From NCBI GenBank assembly GCA_041441915.1, contig JASDRS010000023.1, forward strand, positions 62,001 to 126,000: a stretch of DNA of 64,000 nucleotides. Reading direction: 5' to 3'. This document shows, piece after piece, positions 7,870-17,392 of this stretch (its first letter is position 1; the number at the start of each line of letters is the position of its first letter). The position numbers and the translations under genes were made by a program. This DNA is from UBA10365 sp041441915 (GTDB lineage: Bacteria > Pseudomonadota > Alphaproteobacteria > Rhodobacterales > Rhodobacteraceae). The notes beneath the pieces were generated by a model that was not told the origin of the DNA, searched no databases, and saw only the letters and a list, made by a program, of their open reading frames with translations.

Positions 7870-9825
7870 ATGCCGAATGACCTTCTATCTCAAGCGACGG
7901 AAACCTATGATGCATCAAGCATCGAGGTTCTCGAAGGACTGGAACCCGTTCGCAAACGCCCTGGTATGTATATAGGAGGCACCGATGACCGTGCCCTGCA
8001 CCACTTAGTTGCCGAGGTCTTAGACAATTCGATGGACGAGGCCGTGGCCGGCCATGCCACACGCATTGAAGTTGAATTGCATTGCGATAATTCCATGACT
8101 ATTCGTGATAATGGTCGTGGCATTCCGATTGACCCACACCCAAAGTTTCCGACCAAGTCGGCGTTGGAAGTCATTTTTTGCACCCTGCACGCAGGTGGCA
8201 AGTTTTCGGGGAAAGCCTATGAGACTTCGGGTGGGTTGCATGGAGTTGGCGCATCGGTTGTAAATGCCTTGTCTGATGTGATGGTCGTTGAAGTGGCGCG
8301 CAACAAAGAGCTTTACCGCCAAAGCTTTTCACGCGGCATTCCGCAAGGGTCTTTGGAAAAAGTAGGCCCAACCCAGAATCGGCGCGGCACATCGGTGATG
8401 TTTCACCCCGACCAACAGATCTTTGGGGCGTTGCGGTTCAAGCCAACGCGCTTGCTTAAATTGGTGCGCTCGAAAGCTTATTTGTTTTCCGGCGTTGAAA
8501 TTCGTTGGAAGTCTGCCGTGAATGACGGCGAAACCCCCCAAGAGGCGGTATTTCACTTTCCAGGAGGTCTGTCGGATTACTTGAACGAACAATTGGCTAA
8601 ACTCACCACCTATTCCGACCACCCCTTTGCTGGGAAAGTGCTCTTTCCAGAAAAATTTAACATACCAGGATCAGTTGAATGGGCAATCAATTGGACGCCA
8701 GCGCGCGATGGTTTTTTGCAAAGCTATTGCAACACCGTACACACCCCCGAAGGGGGCACGCATGAAAGTGGCTTTTGGTCGGCAATCTTAAAAGGCATTC
8801 GCGCCTACGGTGAATTGGTCAAAAACCGAAAAGCTGAAAGCATCACCCGCGAAGATATGCTGACGGGGGGCTGTGCCGTCATTTCGATTTTTATTCGCGA
8901 ACCACAATTTGTGGGCCAAACCAAAGACCGCTTGGCCACGGAAGAAGCATCTAAATATGTCGAAAATGCAGTGCGCGATCATTTTGACACCTGGCTTGCC
9001 AATGACACAAAATCGGCTGGCGCAATTTTAGACTTTTTGGTGCTGCGCGCCGAAGAACGCTTGAAGCGGCGCGCCGAAAAAGAGACGCAGCGCAAAACCG
9101 CAACCAAAAAGCTGCGCCTGCCTGGGAAATTAACCGATTGCACAGCAAAATCGCGAGCGGGTACCGAGCTTTTTATCGTCGAAGGCGACAGCGCTGGGGG
9201 CTCCGCCAAAGGCGCGCGCAACCGTGAAAGCCAAGCGCTTTTACCACTTAAGGGTAAAATTTTGAATGTGCTAGGCGCTGCTTCGAACAAGCTGCATGAA
9301 AACAGCGAGATCCGCGACATATGCGAAGCATTGGGCGTACAGATGGGTACCAAGTTCAATGTTGATGATCTTCGTTATGACAAAATCATCATCATGACGG
9401 ACGCAGATGTAGATGGTGCCCATATCGCAGCACTTTTGATGACTTTTTTCTTCACCCAAATGCGGCCCATGATTGACCGCGGCCATCTTTATTTGGCCTG
9501 TCCACCGCTTTACCGCCTGACGCAGGGTGCCAAACGGCTTTATGTGTCGGATGATATAGAAAAAGAACTGCACATGGATGCGGGCCTTGGTGGCAAAGGT
9601 AAAATCGATGTGCAACGCTTTAAAGGCTTGGGTGAAATGGATGCCAAAGACCTAAAAGACACCACGATGGATCCAAACAGCCGCAAGCTTATTCAAATAA
9701 CGATCGAAGAAGATTTACCTGGTGAAACCAGCGATTTGGTTGAACGTCTGATGGGCAAGAAGCCTGAAATGCGTTTTCAATATATTCAAGAAAACGCCCA
9801 GTTTGTTGATGATCTAGACGTTTAG
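7870..9825 (+). CDS. parE: DNA topoisomerase IV subunit B
   Basis: A 651-residue ATPase subunit of topoisomerase IV, which unlinks daughter chromosomes with ParC. Order: GHKL ATPase with EVLDNSMDEAVAGHA and DNGRGIPIDPHP (residues about 50-90), transducer region, then the TOPRIM domain with FIVEGDSAGGSAKGARNRES near 440 and MTDADVDGAHIAALL near 517. RFKGLGEMDAKDL ends the family core. The sequence lacks the GyrB C-terminal insertion and fits ParE length. I chose ATG 7870 from family starts; an in-frame ATG at 7828 has no better binding site. Confidence 0.95.
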   Translation: MPNDLLSQATETYDASSIEVLEGLEPVRKRPGMYIGGTDDRALHHLVAEVLDNSMDEAVAGHATRIEVELHCDNSMTIRDNGRGIPIDPHPKFPTKSALEVIFCTLHAGGKFSGKAYETSGGLHGVGASVVNALSDVMVVEVARNKELYRQSFSRGIPQGSLEKVGPTQNRRGTSVMFHPDQQIFGALRFKPTRLLKLVRSKAYLFSGVEIRWKSAVNDGETPQEAVFHFPGGLSDYLNEQLAKLTTYSDHPFAGKVLFPEKFNIPGSVEWAINWTPARDGFLQSYCNTVHTPEGGTHESGFWSAILKGIRAYGELVKNRKAESITREDMLTGGCAVISIFIREPQFVGQTKDRLATEEASKYVENAVRDHFDTWLANDTKSAGAILDFLVLRAEERLKRRAEKETQRKTATKKLRLPGKLTDCTAKSRAGTELFIVEGDSAGGSAKGARNRESQALLPLKGKILNVLGAASNKLHENSEIRDICEALGVQMGTKFNVDDLRYDKIIIMTDADVDGAHIAALLMTFFFTQMRPMIDRGHLYLACPPLYRLTQGAKRLYVSDDIEKELHMDAGLGGKGKIDVQRFKGLGEMDAKDLKDTTMDPNSRKLIQITIEEDLPGETSDLVERLMGKKPEMRFQYIQENAQFVDDLDV

Positions 9826-9827
9826 TC

Positions 9828-10514
9828 TTAAACTGCCACGATGCGCCCCGCATCAAGGCGCACCAAGCGATCCATGCGGGCGGCGAGTGCGAGATTGTGG
9901 GTTGCAATCAGAGCCGAAAGGCCAGTATCGCGCACAAGGCGCATCAGCACCTCAAACACCTGATCTGACGTTTCCGGATCAAGGTTACCCGTAGGCTCAT
10001 CTGCTAGTAAAAGCTTTGGCCCATTGGCAATTGCGCGGCAAAAGGCGACCCTTTGCTGCTCGCCACCCGAAAGAGCGGCGGGGCGATGGTCTAGTCGCGC
10101 CTCTAAGCCCATTTGCACCAAAAGATCTCGGGCAATAACCGTCGCAATTTTTGGCGAAGTGCCGTTGGCCAATTGCGGCAGTACGATATTTTCTAGCGAC
10201 GAAAATTCGGGCAATAGATGATGAAATTGATAAATAAACCCTACCTCTTGGCGGCGAATAGTGGTCCGGGCGAAGTCAGAAAGGCCAAATAGCGTGCACC
10301 CATTCAAGGTGACTTCGCCCGCGTCGGGCGTATCAAGTAGGCCGGCTATATGCAGCAAAGTAGATTTTCCCGCCCCCGATGGCGCGATCATGCCCACAAC
10401 CTCGCCCGCGCGCAGAGATAAATCTGCGCCACGCAGGACCTGTACAGCGTGGGCTGCGCCCTTGTTATAGGTTTTTTCTAAACCCGAAAGTTCAAGAATA
10501 ATGGTTTCATTCAT
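9828..10514 (-). CDS. lolD: Lipoprotein-releasing ABC transporter ATPase LolD
   Basis: A 228-residue ATPase that powers release of outer-membrane lipoproteins from the inner membrane to LolA. Walker A is APSGAGKST, the signature is LSGGEQQRVAFCRA, Walker B is LLLADEPTGNLD, and the switch His is in ATHNLALAARMD. ATG 10514 overlaps the lolC stop by eight bases, which fixes the start; the frame is open upstream only inside lolC. Convergent with parE, with two bases between the stops. Confidence 0.95.
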   Translation of the reverse strand: MNETIILELSGLEKTYNKGAAHAVQVLRGADLSLRAGEVVGMIAPSGAGKSTLLHIAGLLDTPDAGEVTLNGCTLFGLSDFARTTIRRQEVGFIYQFHHLLPEFSSLENIVLPQLANGTSPKIATVIARDLLVQMGLEARLDHRPAALSGGEQQRVAFCRAIANGPKLLLADEPTGNLDPETSDQVFEVLMRLVRDTGLSALIATHNLALAARMDRLVRLDAGRIVAV

Positions 10515-11793
10515 AGCGCAATGCCTCAACTGGATTAAGTCGCGCAGCACGCCTTGCTGGAAAGAATGTGACCACAAAGGAAAGTCCCAAAGAAAGTCCA
10601 ACCGCAGAGGCCACATCTTGCCACATCAGTTTTGCAGGAAGCGCATAGATCCCCCTCACCGAAGCGTCCCACGCGCCTCCACCCAATAGGTAATTCACTA
10701 GCGCAAAGATCGGGTCAATATAGAGCGCGAACAAACAACCCAAAGCAACTCCAAAGAGCGTTCCCAAAAGCCCCGTGGCTGCCCCACAGATGAAAAAGAC
10801 GCGCATGACTGAACCTTCGGTCAGACCTATGGTACGTAAGATGCCAATGTCACGGCCTTTGTTTTTCACCAGCATGATCAGCCCTGACACAATGTTCATG
10901 GCCGCAATCAAAACCAAAATAGATAGAATGATAAACATAACATTATCTTCCATTTTGAGTGCGCGCAAAAAGCTCGAAGCGCCGTCTTTCCATGTCCAAA
11001 GTAAAACTTCAGTTCCAGCGGCGCCTTGCAGCGCATCAGAGTAACTGTCAATCTGGTCTGGGTCTTCGACCATCACTTGAATTTCGTCAGCTATCCCCTC
11101 GCGGTTAAAAAAACTTTGCGCCTCGGCCAAGGGCAAGTAAACGCGGGTATGGTCAATATCATAGCGCCCGGCCGAAAAGATATAAGCTACCTCATAGGCA
11201 TTCACGCGTGGGCTGGTGCCAAAGGCGGTTTTCACCCCTTCAGGAGCGATCAGGCGCAGCTTATCGCCCAGCAAGAGCCCCAGATCTTGCGCAATGCCGC
11301 TTCCGATGGCAATGCCCTGATCAAAGCGCAGCAAATCACCTTGAGCACCACCCCCATAGCCAATGCGTGGCAGGCTGGCCAGATCATCTTTCGCCATGCC
11401 CAAGACCTGAGCGCCCAGATTGCGGCCATTTGCCGTAACCATCGCTTGATCTTTGATGACCGGGGCCGCCCGTATCACACCTTTAACGCTAAGAAGTTTT
11501 GTGGCCACCGTATCGGCAGAGGTGAAGCCCCGTGTGACTTGGCCCACATTATCAACAAAGCGTGGCGGGTATACCGCGACATGGGCATTGGCACCCAAGA
11601 TAGTGTCAACAAATTCAGTACGAAAACCAGCACGCACCGACAAAGTCGCAATCAACGCAAAAACGGCTAGCGTAATGCCGATCAGGCTGATCCAAGTCAT
11701 CACCGAAACGCCACCATCCGCCCGTTTAGCGCGCAAATAGCGCCAAGCAATCATCCATTCGAATCGAGCAAATATAGCTGGGGCAGAGCGCAT
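10507..11793 (-). CDS. lolC: Lipoprotein-releasing ABC transporter permease LolC/LolE
   Basis: A 428-residue permease with an N-terminal membrane segment (GVSVMTWISLIGITLAVFAL), a large periplasmic MacB-PCD-like domain, and three C-terminal membrane segments in the FtsX fold. The start FARFEWMIAWRYLRAKRADG and the end FFPARRAARLNPVEALRYE are typical of LolC/E. Alphaproteobacteria usually have one such protein acting as a homodimer, and only one is found beside lolD here. It follows proS on the same strand by 66 bases. Confidence 0.94.
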   Translation of the reverse strand: MRSAPAIFARFEWMIAWRYLRAKRADGGVSVMTWISLIGITLAVFALIATLSVRAGFRTEFVDTILGANAHVAVYPPRFVDNVGQVTRGFTSADTVATKLLSVKGVIRAAPVIKDQAMVTANGRNLGAQVLGMAKDDLASLPRIGYGGGAQGDLLRFDQGIAIGSGIAQDLGLLLGDKLRLIAPEGVKTAFGTSPRVNAYEVAYIFSAGRYDIDHTRVYLPLAEAQSFFNREGIADEIQVMVEDPDQIDSYSDALQGAAGTEVLLWTWKDGASSFLRALKMEDNVMFIILSILVLIAAMNIVSGLIMLVKNKGRDIGILRTIGLTEGSVMRVFFICGAATGLLGTLFGVALGCLFALYIDPIFALVNYLLGGGAWDASVRGIYALPAKLMWQDVASAVGLSLGLSFVVTFFPARRAARLNPVEALRYE

Positions 11794-11859
11794 GGCATCC
11801 TCGAGCAGGTCAATGTGGCAGCGGGTGGAAAAAACTTAGATCAAAACGGACTCAATGGC

Positions 11860-13197
11860 TTAATGTTTGGCGTAAATTTCTAGCAAGCTGGCCACGGCAT
11901 CATCTGCGGTCAGCGCTTCAGAAACGCCGCTGCGCCGCGAGGTTAGCTCAACCTTACCCAACGCCACTCCACGCGGGCCAATGGTAATGCGCCATGGCAG
12001 GCCAATCAAATCCATCGTCGCAAATTTCCCCCCCGGACGTTCGTCACGGTCGTCGTAAAGCGGATCAAGGCCCGCTTTAACTAAGGCTTTATAAATGTAG
12101 ACGCAAGCTGCATCTGTACCTTTGTCACCTTGCTTTAGGTTCACAATGCTCGTATGAAAGGGGGTCACGCCTTCAGGCCAGATGATGCCTTTTTCGTCAT
12201 GATTGGCTTCAATAATGGCGCCCAAAAGGCGGCTCACACCAATCCCGTGCGAGCCCATTTCAACAGGCACACGGTTGCCATCTTGGGTCACAACTGTGGC
12301 TCCCATGCTCTCGGAATATTTGGTGCCGAAGTAAAAAATTTGCCCTACTTCAATACCACGCGCAGAACGACGCCGTTCGCTTGGCACTTTTTCGAACAAG
12401 TCCACGTCGTGGGTTTCACCTGTGCGGGCGTACAGCGCGGTGAATTCTTCCATGACTTCTTGGCACTGGGCCTTGTTGTCATAGTCAATATCACGCGCGC
12501 CTAAGCTAATGTCGGTGACCGCTGCATCATAAAAAACCTCAGATTCTCCAGTATCAGCCAGAACCAAAAATTCATGAGTATCATCGCCGCCAATGGGGCC
12601 AGAGTCGGCGCGCATCGGAATGGCCTGCAGACCCATACGCTCATAGGTACGTAGATAGCTGACCAGATGGCGGTTATAAGCATGCAGCGCATCTTCGCGC
12701 GTAAGATCAAAATTATAACCGTCTTTCATCAAAAACTCACGACCCCGCATTACCCCAAAACGCGGGCGCATCTCATCACGAAATTTCCATTGAATGTGAT
12801 AAAGTGTGAGCGGCAGGTGCTTATAACTGGACACATGGCTCCGGAAAATGTCAGTAATCATCTCCTCGTTCGTCGGTCCATAAAGAATTTCGCGATCATG
12901 GCGATCTTTGATGCGCAACATTTCTTGGCCATAATCGTCATAACGCCCACTCTCGCGCCAAAGATCGGCTGGTTGCATGGTAGGCATCAAAAGCGGAATA
13001 TGACCCGCCCGAATTTGTTCTTGATGTACTATCTCTTCAATGCGTTTGAGGACTTTAAAGCCCATGGGCATCCAAGAATAAATCCCAGCGGCCTGTTGTT
13101 TAATCATGCCTGCCCGCAGCATATAGCGGTGAGACACAATTTGCGCCTCGGAAGGGTTTTCCTTAAGAACAGGAAGAAAATATCGCGACAAACGCAT
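11860..13197 (-). CDS. proS: Proline--tRNA ligase, short alphaproteobacterial form
   Basis: A 445-residue class II synthetase charging tRNA-Pro. Motif 2 is FRDEMRPRFGVMRGREFLMK near residue 140, motif 3 is GSHGIGVSRLLGAIIE, and an anticodon-binding domain closes the protein (LPWRITIGPRGVALGKVEL). The about 180-residue editing insertion of bacterial ProRS is absent, as is normal in alphaproteobacteria, so mischarged Ala-tRNA-Pro must be cleared by a free-standing factor. ATG 13197 has GAGG just upstream; the frame is open to 13293. Confidence 0.96.
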   Translation of the reverse strand: MRLSRYFLPVLKENPSEAQIVSHRYMLRAGMIKQQAAGIYSWMPMGFKVLKRIEEIVHQEQIRAGHIPLLMPTMQPADLWRESGRYDDYGQEMLRIKDRHDREILYGPTNEEMITDIFRSHVSSYKHLPLTLYHIQWKFRDEMRPRFGVMRGREFLMKDGYNFDLTREDALHAYNRHLVSYLRTYERMGLQAIPMRADSGPIGGDDTHEFLVLADTGESEVFYDAAVTDISLGARDIDYDNKAQCQEVMEEFTALYARTGETHDVDLFEKVPSERRRSARGIEVGQIFYFGTKYSESMGATVVTQDGNRVPVEMGSHGIGVSRLLGAIIEANHDEKGIIWPEGVTPFHTSIVNLKQGDKGTDAACVYIYKALVKAGLDPLYDDRDERPGGKFATMDLIGLPWRITIGPRGVALGKVELTSRRSGVSEALTADDAVASLLEIYAKH

Positions 13198-13330
13198 TTG
13201 GGCCTCATGAGGTATATATTCCTTTATCGGTACCTTATCCGCGCTCGGTGGGCAAGCAAATGCGCTTAAAATCAAAATCAAACGCTTGCCCATCGCAAGC
13301 GACTAAGGCAAAAGAAGGCAAGGAGGCTAC

Positions 13331-14416
13331 ATGGCGTTACCAATTCGAAATCAACTTATCTATTGGCTGGCCACTTTAGTGGTGTTTTTCCTGCTGCTCT
13401 CAATCTTTGGTTCAGTGCTATTGCCCTTTTTAATTGGGGGAGCGATCGCTTACTTTCTGGATCCTGTGGCCGACCGGCTGGAAAGCTGGGGTCTTGGCCG
13501 CGCGGCCGCAGTTTCGGTTATTTCGGCTCTGAGCACTTTAGTAGTTATTTTGCTTTTTATAGCAGTATTTCCAATGCTTTATCGCCAACTTTCCGCATTG
13601 ATTAATGCTGCACCTGACATGTTTGTGCAGCTGCAAAAAGTGTTAGTTGAGCGTTTCCCCTCACTTATGGATCAAAACAGTGTCGTACGCGAAACTTTGG
13701 TCAAGATCGGGCAAAGTATCCAAGCGCGCGGCGGAGATTTGGTGAATTCCGTAGTGGGTTCGGCGCTGGGACTGGTCAATATCTTAGTTTTACTGGTGGT
13801 TGTACCTGTCGTCGCGTTTTATCTGCTTTTAGATTGGGACAATATTTTAGTGCGAATTGATGAGCTGCTGCCACGTGATCATGCGCCCGCCATCCGCCGC
13901 CTCGCCCATGAAATTGACGGAGTTTTGGCTGCCTTTGTGCGGGGCCAGCTATCGGTTTGCGTAGTGCTTGGTAGCTTTTACGCCGCCGCCTTGATGCTGG
14001 CGGGATTGCAGTTTGGTCTTATTGTTGGGGCTATTGCAGGGGCGATCACCTTCATTCCCTACGTAGGTGCGCTGATCGGCGGCGCTTTGGCAATTGGGCT
14101 CGCAATGTTTCAGTTTTGGGGTGAAACTAATCAAATTCTTATGGTAGCTGGCATTTTTATCGTCGGCCAGTTTTTAGAGGGGAATGTGATCACACCCCAC
14201 CTAGTAGGCAATTCGGTGGGGTTACACCCCGTTTGGTTGATGTTTTCTTTGGCTGCCTTTGGGTCTTTGTTTGGCTTTGTAGGACTTTTGGTTGCAGTTC
14301 CAGTGGCCGCATCCTTAGGCGTATTGATCCGTTTTGGCCTAAGTACATATGTTAAAAGTCCACTTCACCTTGGGGTTGACCATCGGCACTCTCCCGCGGA
14401 CAGCGAGCCAAAATGA
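13331..14416 (+). CDS. AI-2E family transporter (PerM/YdiK-type membrane protein)
   Basis: A 361-residue inner-membrane protein with about eight hydrophobic segments. It has the family pattern: an N-terminal pair of segments (IFGSVLLPFLIGGAIAYFLD), a long middle domain, then FIPYVGALIGGALAIGLA and GNVITPHLVGNSVGLHPVWL. Relatives export autoinducer-2 or exchange Na+ for H+; the substrate cannot be read here. Its stop overlaps the ATG of the next gene (ATGA), so the two are coupled. GAGG lies before the ATG. Divergent from proS. Confidence 0.9.
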   Translation: MALPIRNQLIYWLATLVVFFLLLSIFGSVLLPFLIGGAIAYFLDPVADRLESWGLGRAAAVSVISALSTLVVILLFIAVFPMLYRQLSALINAAPDMFVQLQKVLVERFPSLMDQNSVVRETLVKIGQSIQARGGDLVNSVVGSALGLVNILVLLVVVPVVAFYLLLDWDNILVRIDELLPRDHAPAIRRLAHEIDGVLAAFVRGQLSVCVVLGSFYAAALMLAGLQFGLIVGAIAGAITFIPYVGALIGGALAIGLAMFQFWGETNQILMVAGIFIVGQFLEGNVITPHLVGNSVGLHPVWLMFSLAAFGSLFGFVGLLVAVPVAASLGVLIRFGLSTYVKSPLHLGVDHRHSPADSEPK

Positions 14417-15090
14417 GCCATCAACTTGCGCTCGACTGGCCAAATCAAACGGCCCAAACCCGCGAAGATTTTTTTATCAGCCCTGCAAATGCATTAGCTT
14501 TGGCCATGATCGAAAACTGCACACTTTGGCCTCAGAGCAAAATGATCCTCTTAGGGCCCCAAGGGTCGGGCAAAAGCCATCTTGGGGCTATCTGGGCAAA
14601 ACAGGCAGACGCCGAGATCATTTCGGCCGAAGAGCTGAACTTTAACAAGGTCGCCAGCCTTACCAGGACAAAATCCATTTTGGTGGAAGATGCCGACCGC
14701 TTGGCACAATATCCGCAAGCAGAAGAGGCTTTTTTTCATCTGCATAACGCGCTGCAAACGGCGGGCAATTATCTGCTGATCACCGCAAAGACGCCACCAC
14801 GAGACTGGGGCGTGACCCTGCCCGACCTTTTAAGCCGGATGAGCGCCTTGGCCACCACCAAGCTTGAAGCGCCCGATGATATACTGTTGCAAGCCTTACT
14901 TGTGAAAATGTTTTCCGACCGACAGATCGACGTGACTACGCCGCTGATAAGCTATCTTGTCACCCGTATGGAGCGTTCTTGCGCAAGCGCTTGCGAGCTG
15001 GTTGAACGCCTAGACCGCGCCGCGCTGGCCGCAAGCTGCCCAATAACAAGGCGTTTCGCAAACAAAATCTTGGGAAAGCCCCAGATTTGA
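14413..15090 (+). CDS. DnaA-like AAA+ protein of the Hda/HdaA group
   Basis: A 225-residue protein similar to the DnaA ATPase core. N-terminal LALDWPNQ recalls the clamp-binding QL-rich peptide of Hda, FFISPANALALAMIE is the family opening, and Walker A is GPQGSGKSHLGAIWAK near residue 50. Sensor-like LLSRMSALATTKLEAPDD and a C-terminal helical lid follow; the DnaA DNA-binding domain is absent. Hda with the clamp promotes ATP hydrolysis on DnaA, so the role is probably negative control of replication initiation. It is coupled to the AI-2E gene and lies 45 bases before ppk. Confidence 0.85.
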   Translation: MSHQLALDWPNQTAQTREDFFISPANALALAMIENCTLWPQSKMILLGPQGSGKSHLGAIWAKQADAEIISAEELNFNKVASLTRTKSILVEDADRLAQYPQAEEAFFHLHNALQTAGNYLLITAKTPPRDWGVTLPDLLSRMSALATTKLEAPDDILLQALLVKMFSDRQIDVTTPLISYLVTRMERSCASACELVERLDRAALAASCPITRRFANKILGKPQI

Positions 15091-15135
15091 CCAGATTTCC
15101 ATAAAATTATCATAATTTCACTCAAGAGACACCCC

Positions 15136-17337
15136 ATGACAAGTGCCAATTTCATCAAATCTCCATTACCAACCGCAGTGATCCTACACGAAACAAGTCT
15201 GTCTGGTCCTTTTCGCTTTTTCAATCGTGAATTAAGCTGGCTGGCCTTTAACTGGCGCGTGCTTGATGAGGCCTCGAACACTAAGATTCCACTTTTGGAA
15301 CGGGTGCGATTCGTGGCAATTTCGGCCACCAATCTGGATGAGTTTTACACTGTGCGTGTGGCAGGCCTGCGCGCCTTGGCCCAAACCGCCAATGGCGTGC
15401 TTTCTGAAGATGGTCGCAGCCCCACTGAGCAATTAAGGCTGATTGACAAAGAAGCGCGCCGCCTGATGCAGGCGCAGCAAACCGTGTTTAAAAAATTGCG
15501 CCATGAGCTTGAAAATGAAGGCATTGTGCTGCTTACGCGCTCAAAACTTACTAAGAACGATTTAAAGTATTTGAGGAAACACTTTCGTGAAAAGGTTTTC
15601 CCCGTTTTGTCGCCGCTAGCAATTGATCCCGCGCATCCCTTCCCCTTTATTCCCAATGCTGGTTTTTGTCTTGGGCTAGAGCTTGAGCGTGTGTCTGACA
15701 AGCGTGGCCTATTAGCCCTTTTGCCAATACCTCAGCAGATCAGCCGTTTTGTTGAACTGCCTACCAAAGACGATCAACATCGGGTTTTGCCGATGGAAGA
15801 GCTTTTGCTTTTGTATCTAAATATGCTGTTCCCTGGCTATACGGATCGTGGGCACTGTGCGTTTCGCGTGCTGCGAGACAGCGATATTGAGGTGGAAGAC
15901 GAAGCCGAAGATCTGGTACGGGAATTTGAAACTGCGCTCAAACGCCGCCGCCGTGGCAAAGTTATTCGTATGAAAATTTCTGCCGGTGCGCCGTCGGATT
16001 TACGCGGCTTAATTCAGCAGAAATTAGGCGTATCGCCCGATGAAGTGGTCGAAGTACGTGGGCTCGTAGGCATAGCTGACATAAAAGAATTGGTGCTATC
16101 TTCGCGGCCTGATCTTTTGTGGCCTGTCTTTCAGCCACGCATCCCGGAACGTGTTAAAGACAATGGTGACGATATGTTTGCCGCCATCAAAAAAAAGGAC
16201 ATGCTGTTGCATCACCCCTATGAAACATTTGACATGGTGGTGCACTTTTTAGAGCAAGCGGCCCGCGACCCCAATGTTTTGGCAATTAAACAAACACTTT
16301 ATCGCACCAGCCACGACAGCCCGATCGTGGCAGCCCTTTGTGAAGCGGCTGAAACTGGCAAGTCGGTGACGGCCTTGGTTGAACTAAAAGCACGTTTCGA
16401 CGAAGCCGCCAATATCCGCCAATCGCGCCGGCTTGAACGATCGGGAGCGCATGTGGTTTACGGATTTATTCATTACAAGACCCATGCCAAAATTTCGACC
16501 GTGGTGCGGCGCGAAGGCGATCAATTGCTCACCTATACCCACTATGGAACTGGGAATTATCATCCAATCACAGCGCGCATTTACACTGACCTGTCATTTT
16601 TTACCTGCAACGCAGCGCTTGGACGGGATGCAACGAAAGTATTTAACTATCTGTCAGGCTATGTGCAGCCCCAGGGTTTAGAAAATATCGCCATCTCGCC
16701 GATCTCGCTCAAGTCACGCTTGCTTGAGCTTATCGCCGCCGAAGCCGACCATGCCAGCGCAGGCCGTCCAGCTAAGATTTGGGTTAAGGTGAACAGTCTG
16801 GTTGAACCTGATGTGATCGACGCACTCTATGCTGCGTCAAATGCAGGGGTGAATATTGATTTGGTGATACGCGGCATTTGTGGATTGCGCCCCGGCATCA
16901 AGGGGCTTTCGGAAAATATTCGTGTAAAATCTGTCGTTGGGCGGTTCCTTGAACATTCGCGCATCGTATGTTTTGGCAATGGGTACGGCCTGCCGTCAGC
17001 AAAGGCTCGGGTCTTTTTATCTTCAGCAGATTGGATGGGCAGAAATTTGTCGCGCCGGGTGGAAACATTGGTGGAAGCCAATAATTCCACAGTAAAAAAT
17101 CAGATCATGTCGCAAATCATGGTTGCTAATTTTTCAGACGAAGCACAAAGCTGGATTTTGCAACCTGATGGCCGATATTTGCGCGACTTAAGTTCGGGTG
17201 GAAAGCCACTTTTCAATTGTCACAGCTTTTTTATGGATAACCCCTCACTTTCAGGTCGGGGCACAGCCGGAGCAAAGGGCGTAATTAATTTAACAAGTTC
17301 TAAAAACATTGCTGAACCCACTGCGTCCTCAGGTTGA
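15136..17337 (+). CDS. ppk: Polyphosphate kinase 1
   Basis: A 733-residue enzyme that makes long-chain polyphosphate from ATP. The N-domain starts RFFNRELSWLAFNWRVLDEA, then NLDEFYTVRVAG. The catalytic half has ALIKQTLYR-like sequence (LAIKQTLYRTSHDSPIV), the first phospholipase-D-like motif YGFIHYKTHAKISTVVRREG with the phospho-accepting His, and HYGTGNYHPITARIYTDLSF. The end is slightly longer than usual and glycine/serine rich. CAAGAGAC precedes the ATG. It is followed by exopolyphosphatase, so synthesis and breakdown are paired. Confidence 0.97.
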   Translation: MTSANFIKSPLPTAVILHETSLSGPFRFFNRELSWLAFNWRVLDEASNTKIPLLERVRFVAISATNLDEFYTVRVAGLRALAQTANGVLSEDGRSPTEQLRLIDKEARRLMQAQQTVFKKLRHELENEGIVLLTRSKLTKNDLKYLRKHFREKVFPVLSPLAIDPAHPFPFIPNAGFCLGLELERVSDKRGLLALLPIPQQISRFVELPTKDDQHRVLPMEELLLLYLNMLFPGYTDRGHCAFRVLRDSDIEVEDEAEDLVREFETALKRRRRGKVIRMKISAGAPSDLRGLIQQKLGVSPDEVVEVRGLVGIADIKELVLSSRPDLLWPVFQPRIPERVKDNGDDMFAAIKKKDMLLHHPYETFDMVVHFLEQAARDPNVLAIKQTLYRTSHDSPIVAALCEAAETGKSVTALVELKARFDEAANIRQSRRLERSGAHVVYGFIHYKTHAKISTVVRREGDQLLTYTHYGTGNYHPITARIYTDLSFFTCNAALGRDATKVFNYLSGYVQPQGLENIAISPISLKSRLLELIAAEADHASAGRPAKIWVKVNSLVEPDVIDALYAASNAGVNIDLVIRGICGLRPGIKGLSENIRVKSVVGRFLEHSRIVCFGNGYGLPSAKARVFLSSADWMGRNLSRRVETLVEANNSTVKNQIMSQIMVANFSDEAQSWILQPDGRYLRDLSSGGKPLFNCHSFFMDNPSLSGRGTAGAKGVINLTSSKNIAEPTASSG

Positions 17338-17392
17338 CCTGATCACCAGTCTTGGGCATTGTCTTTCAGAATCAGGGATCGGATTTAGCAGC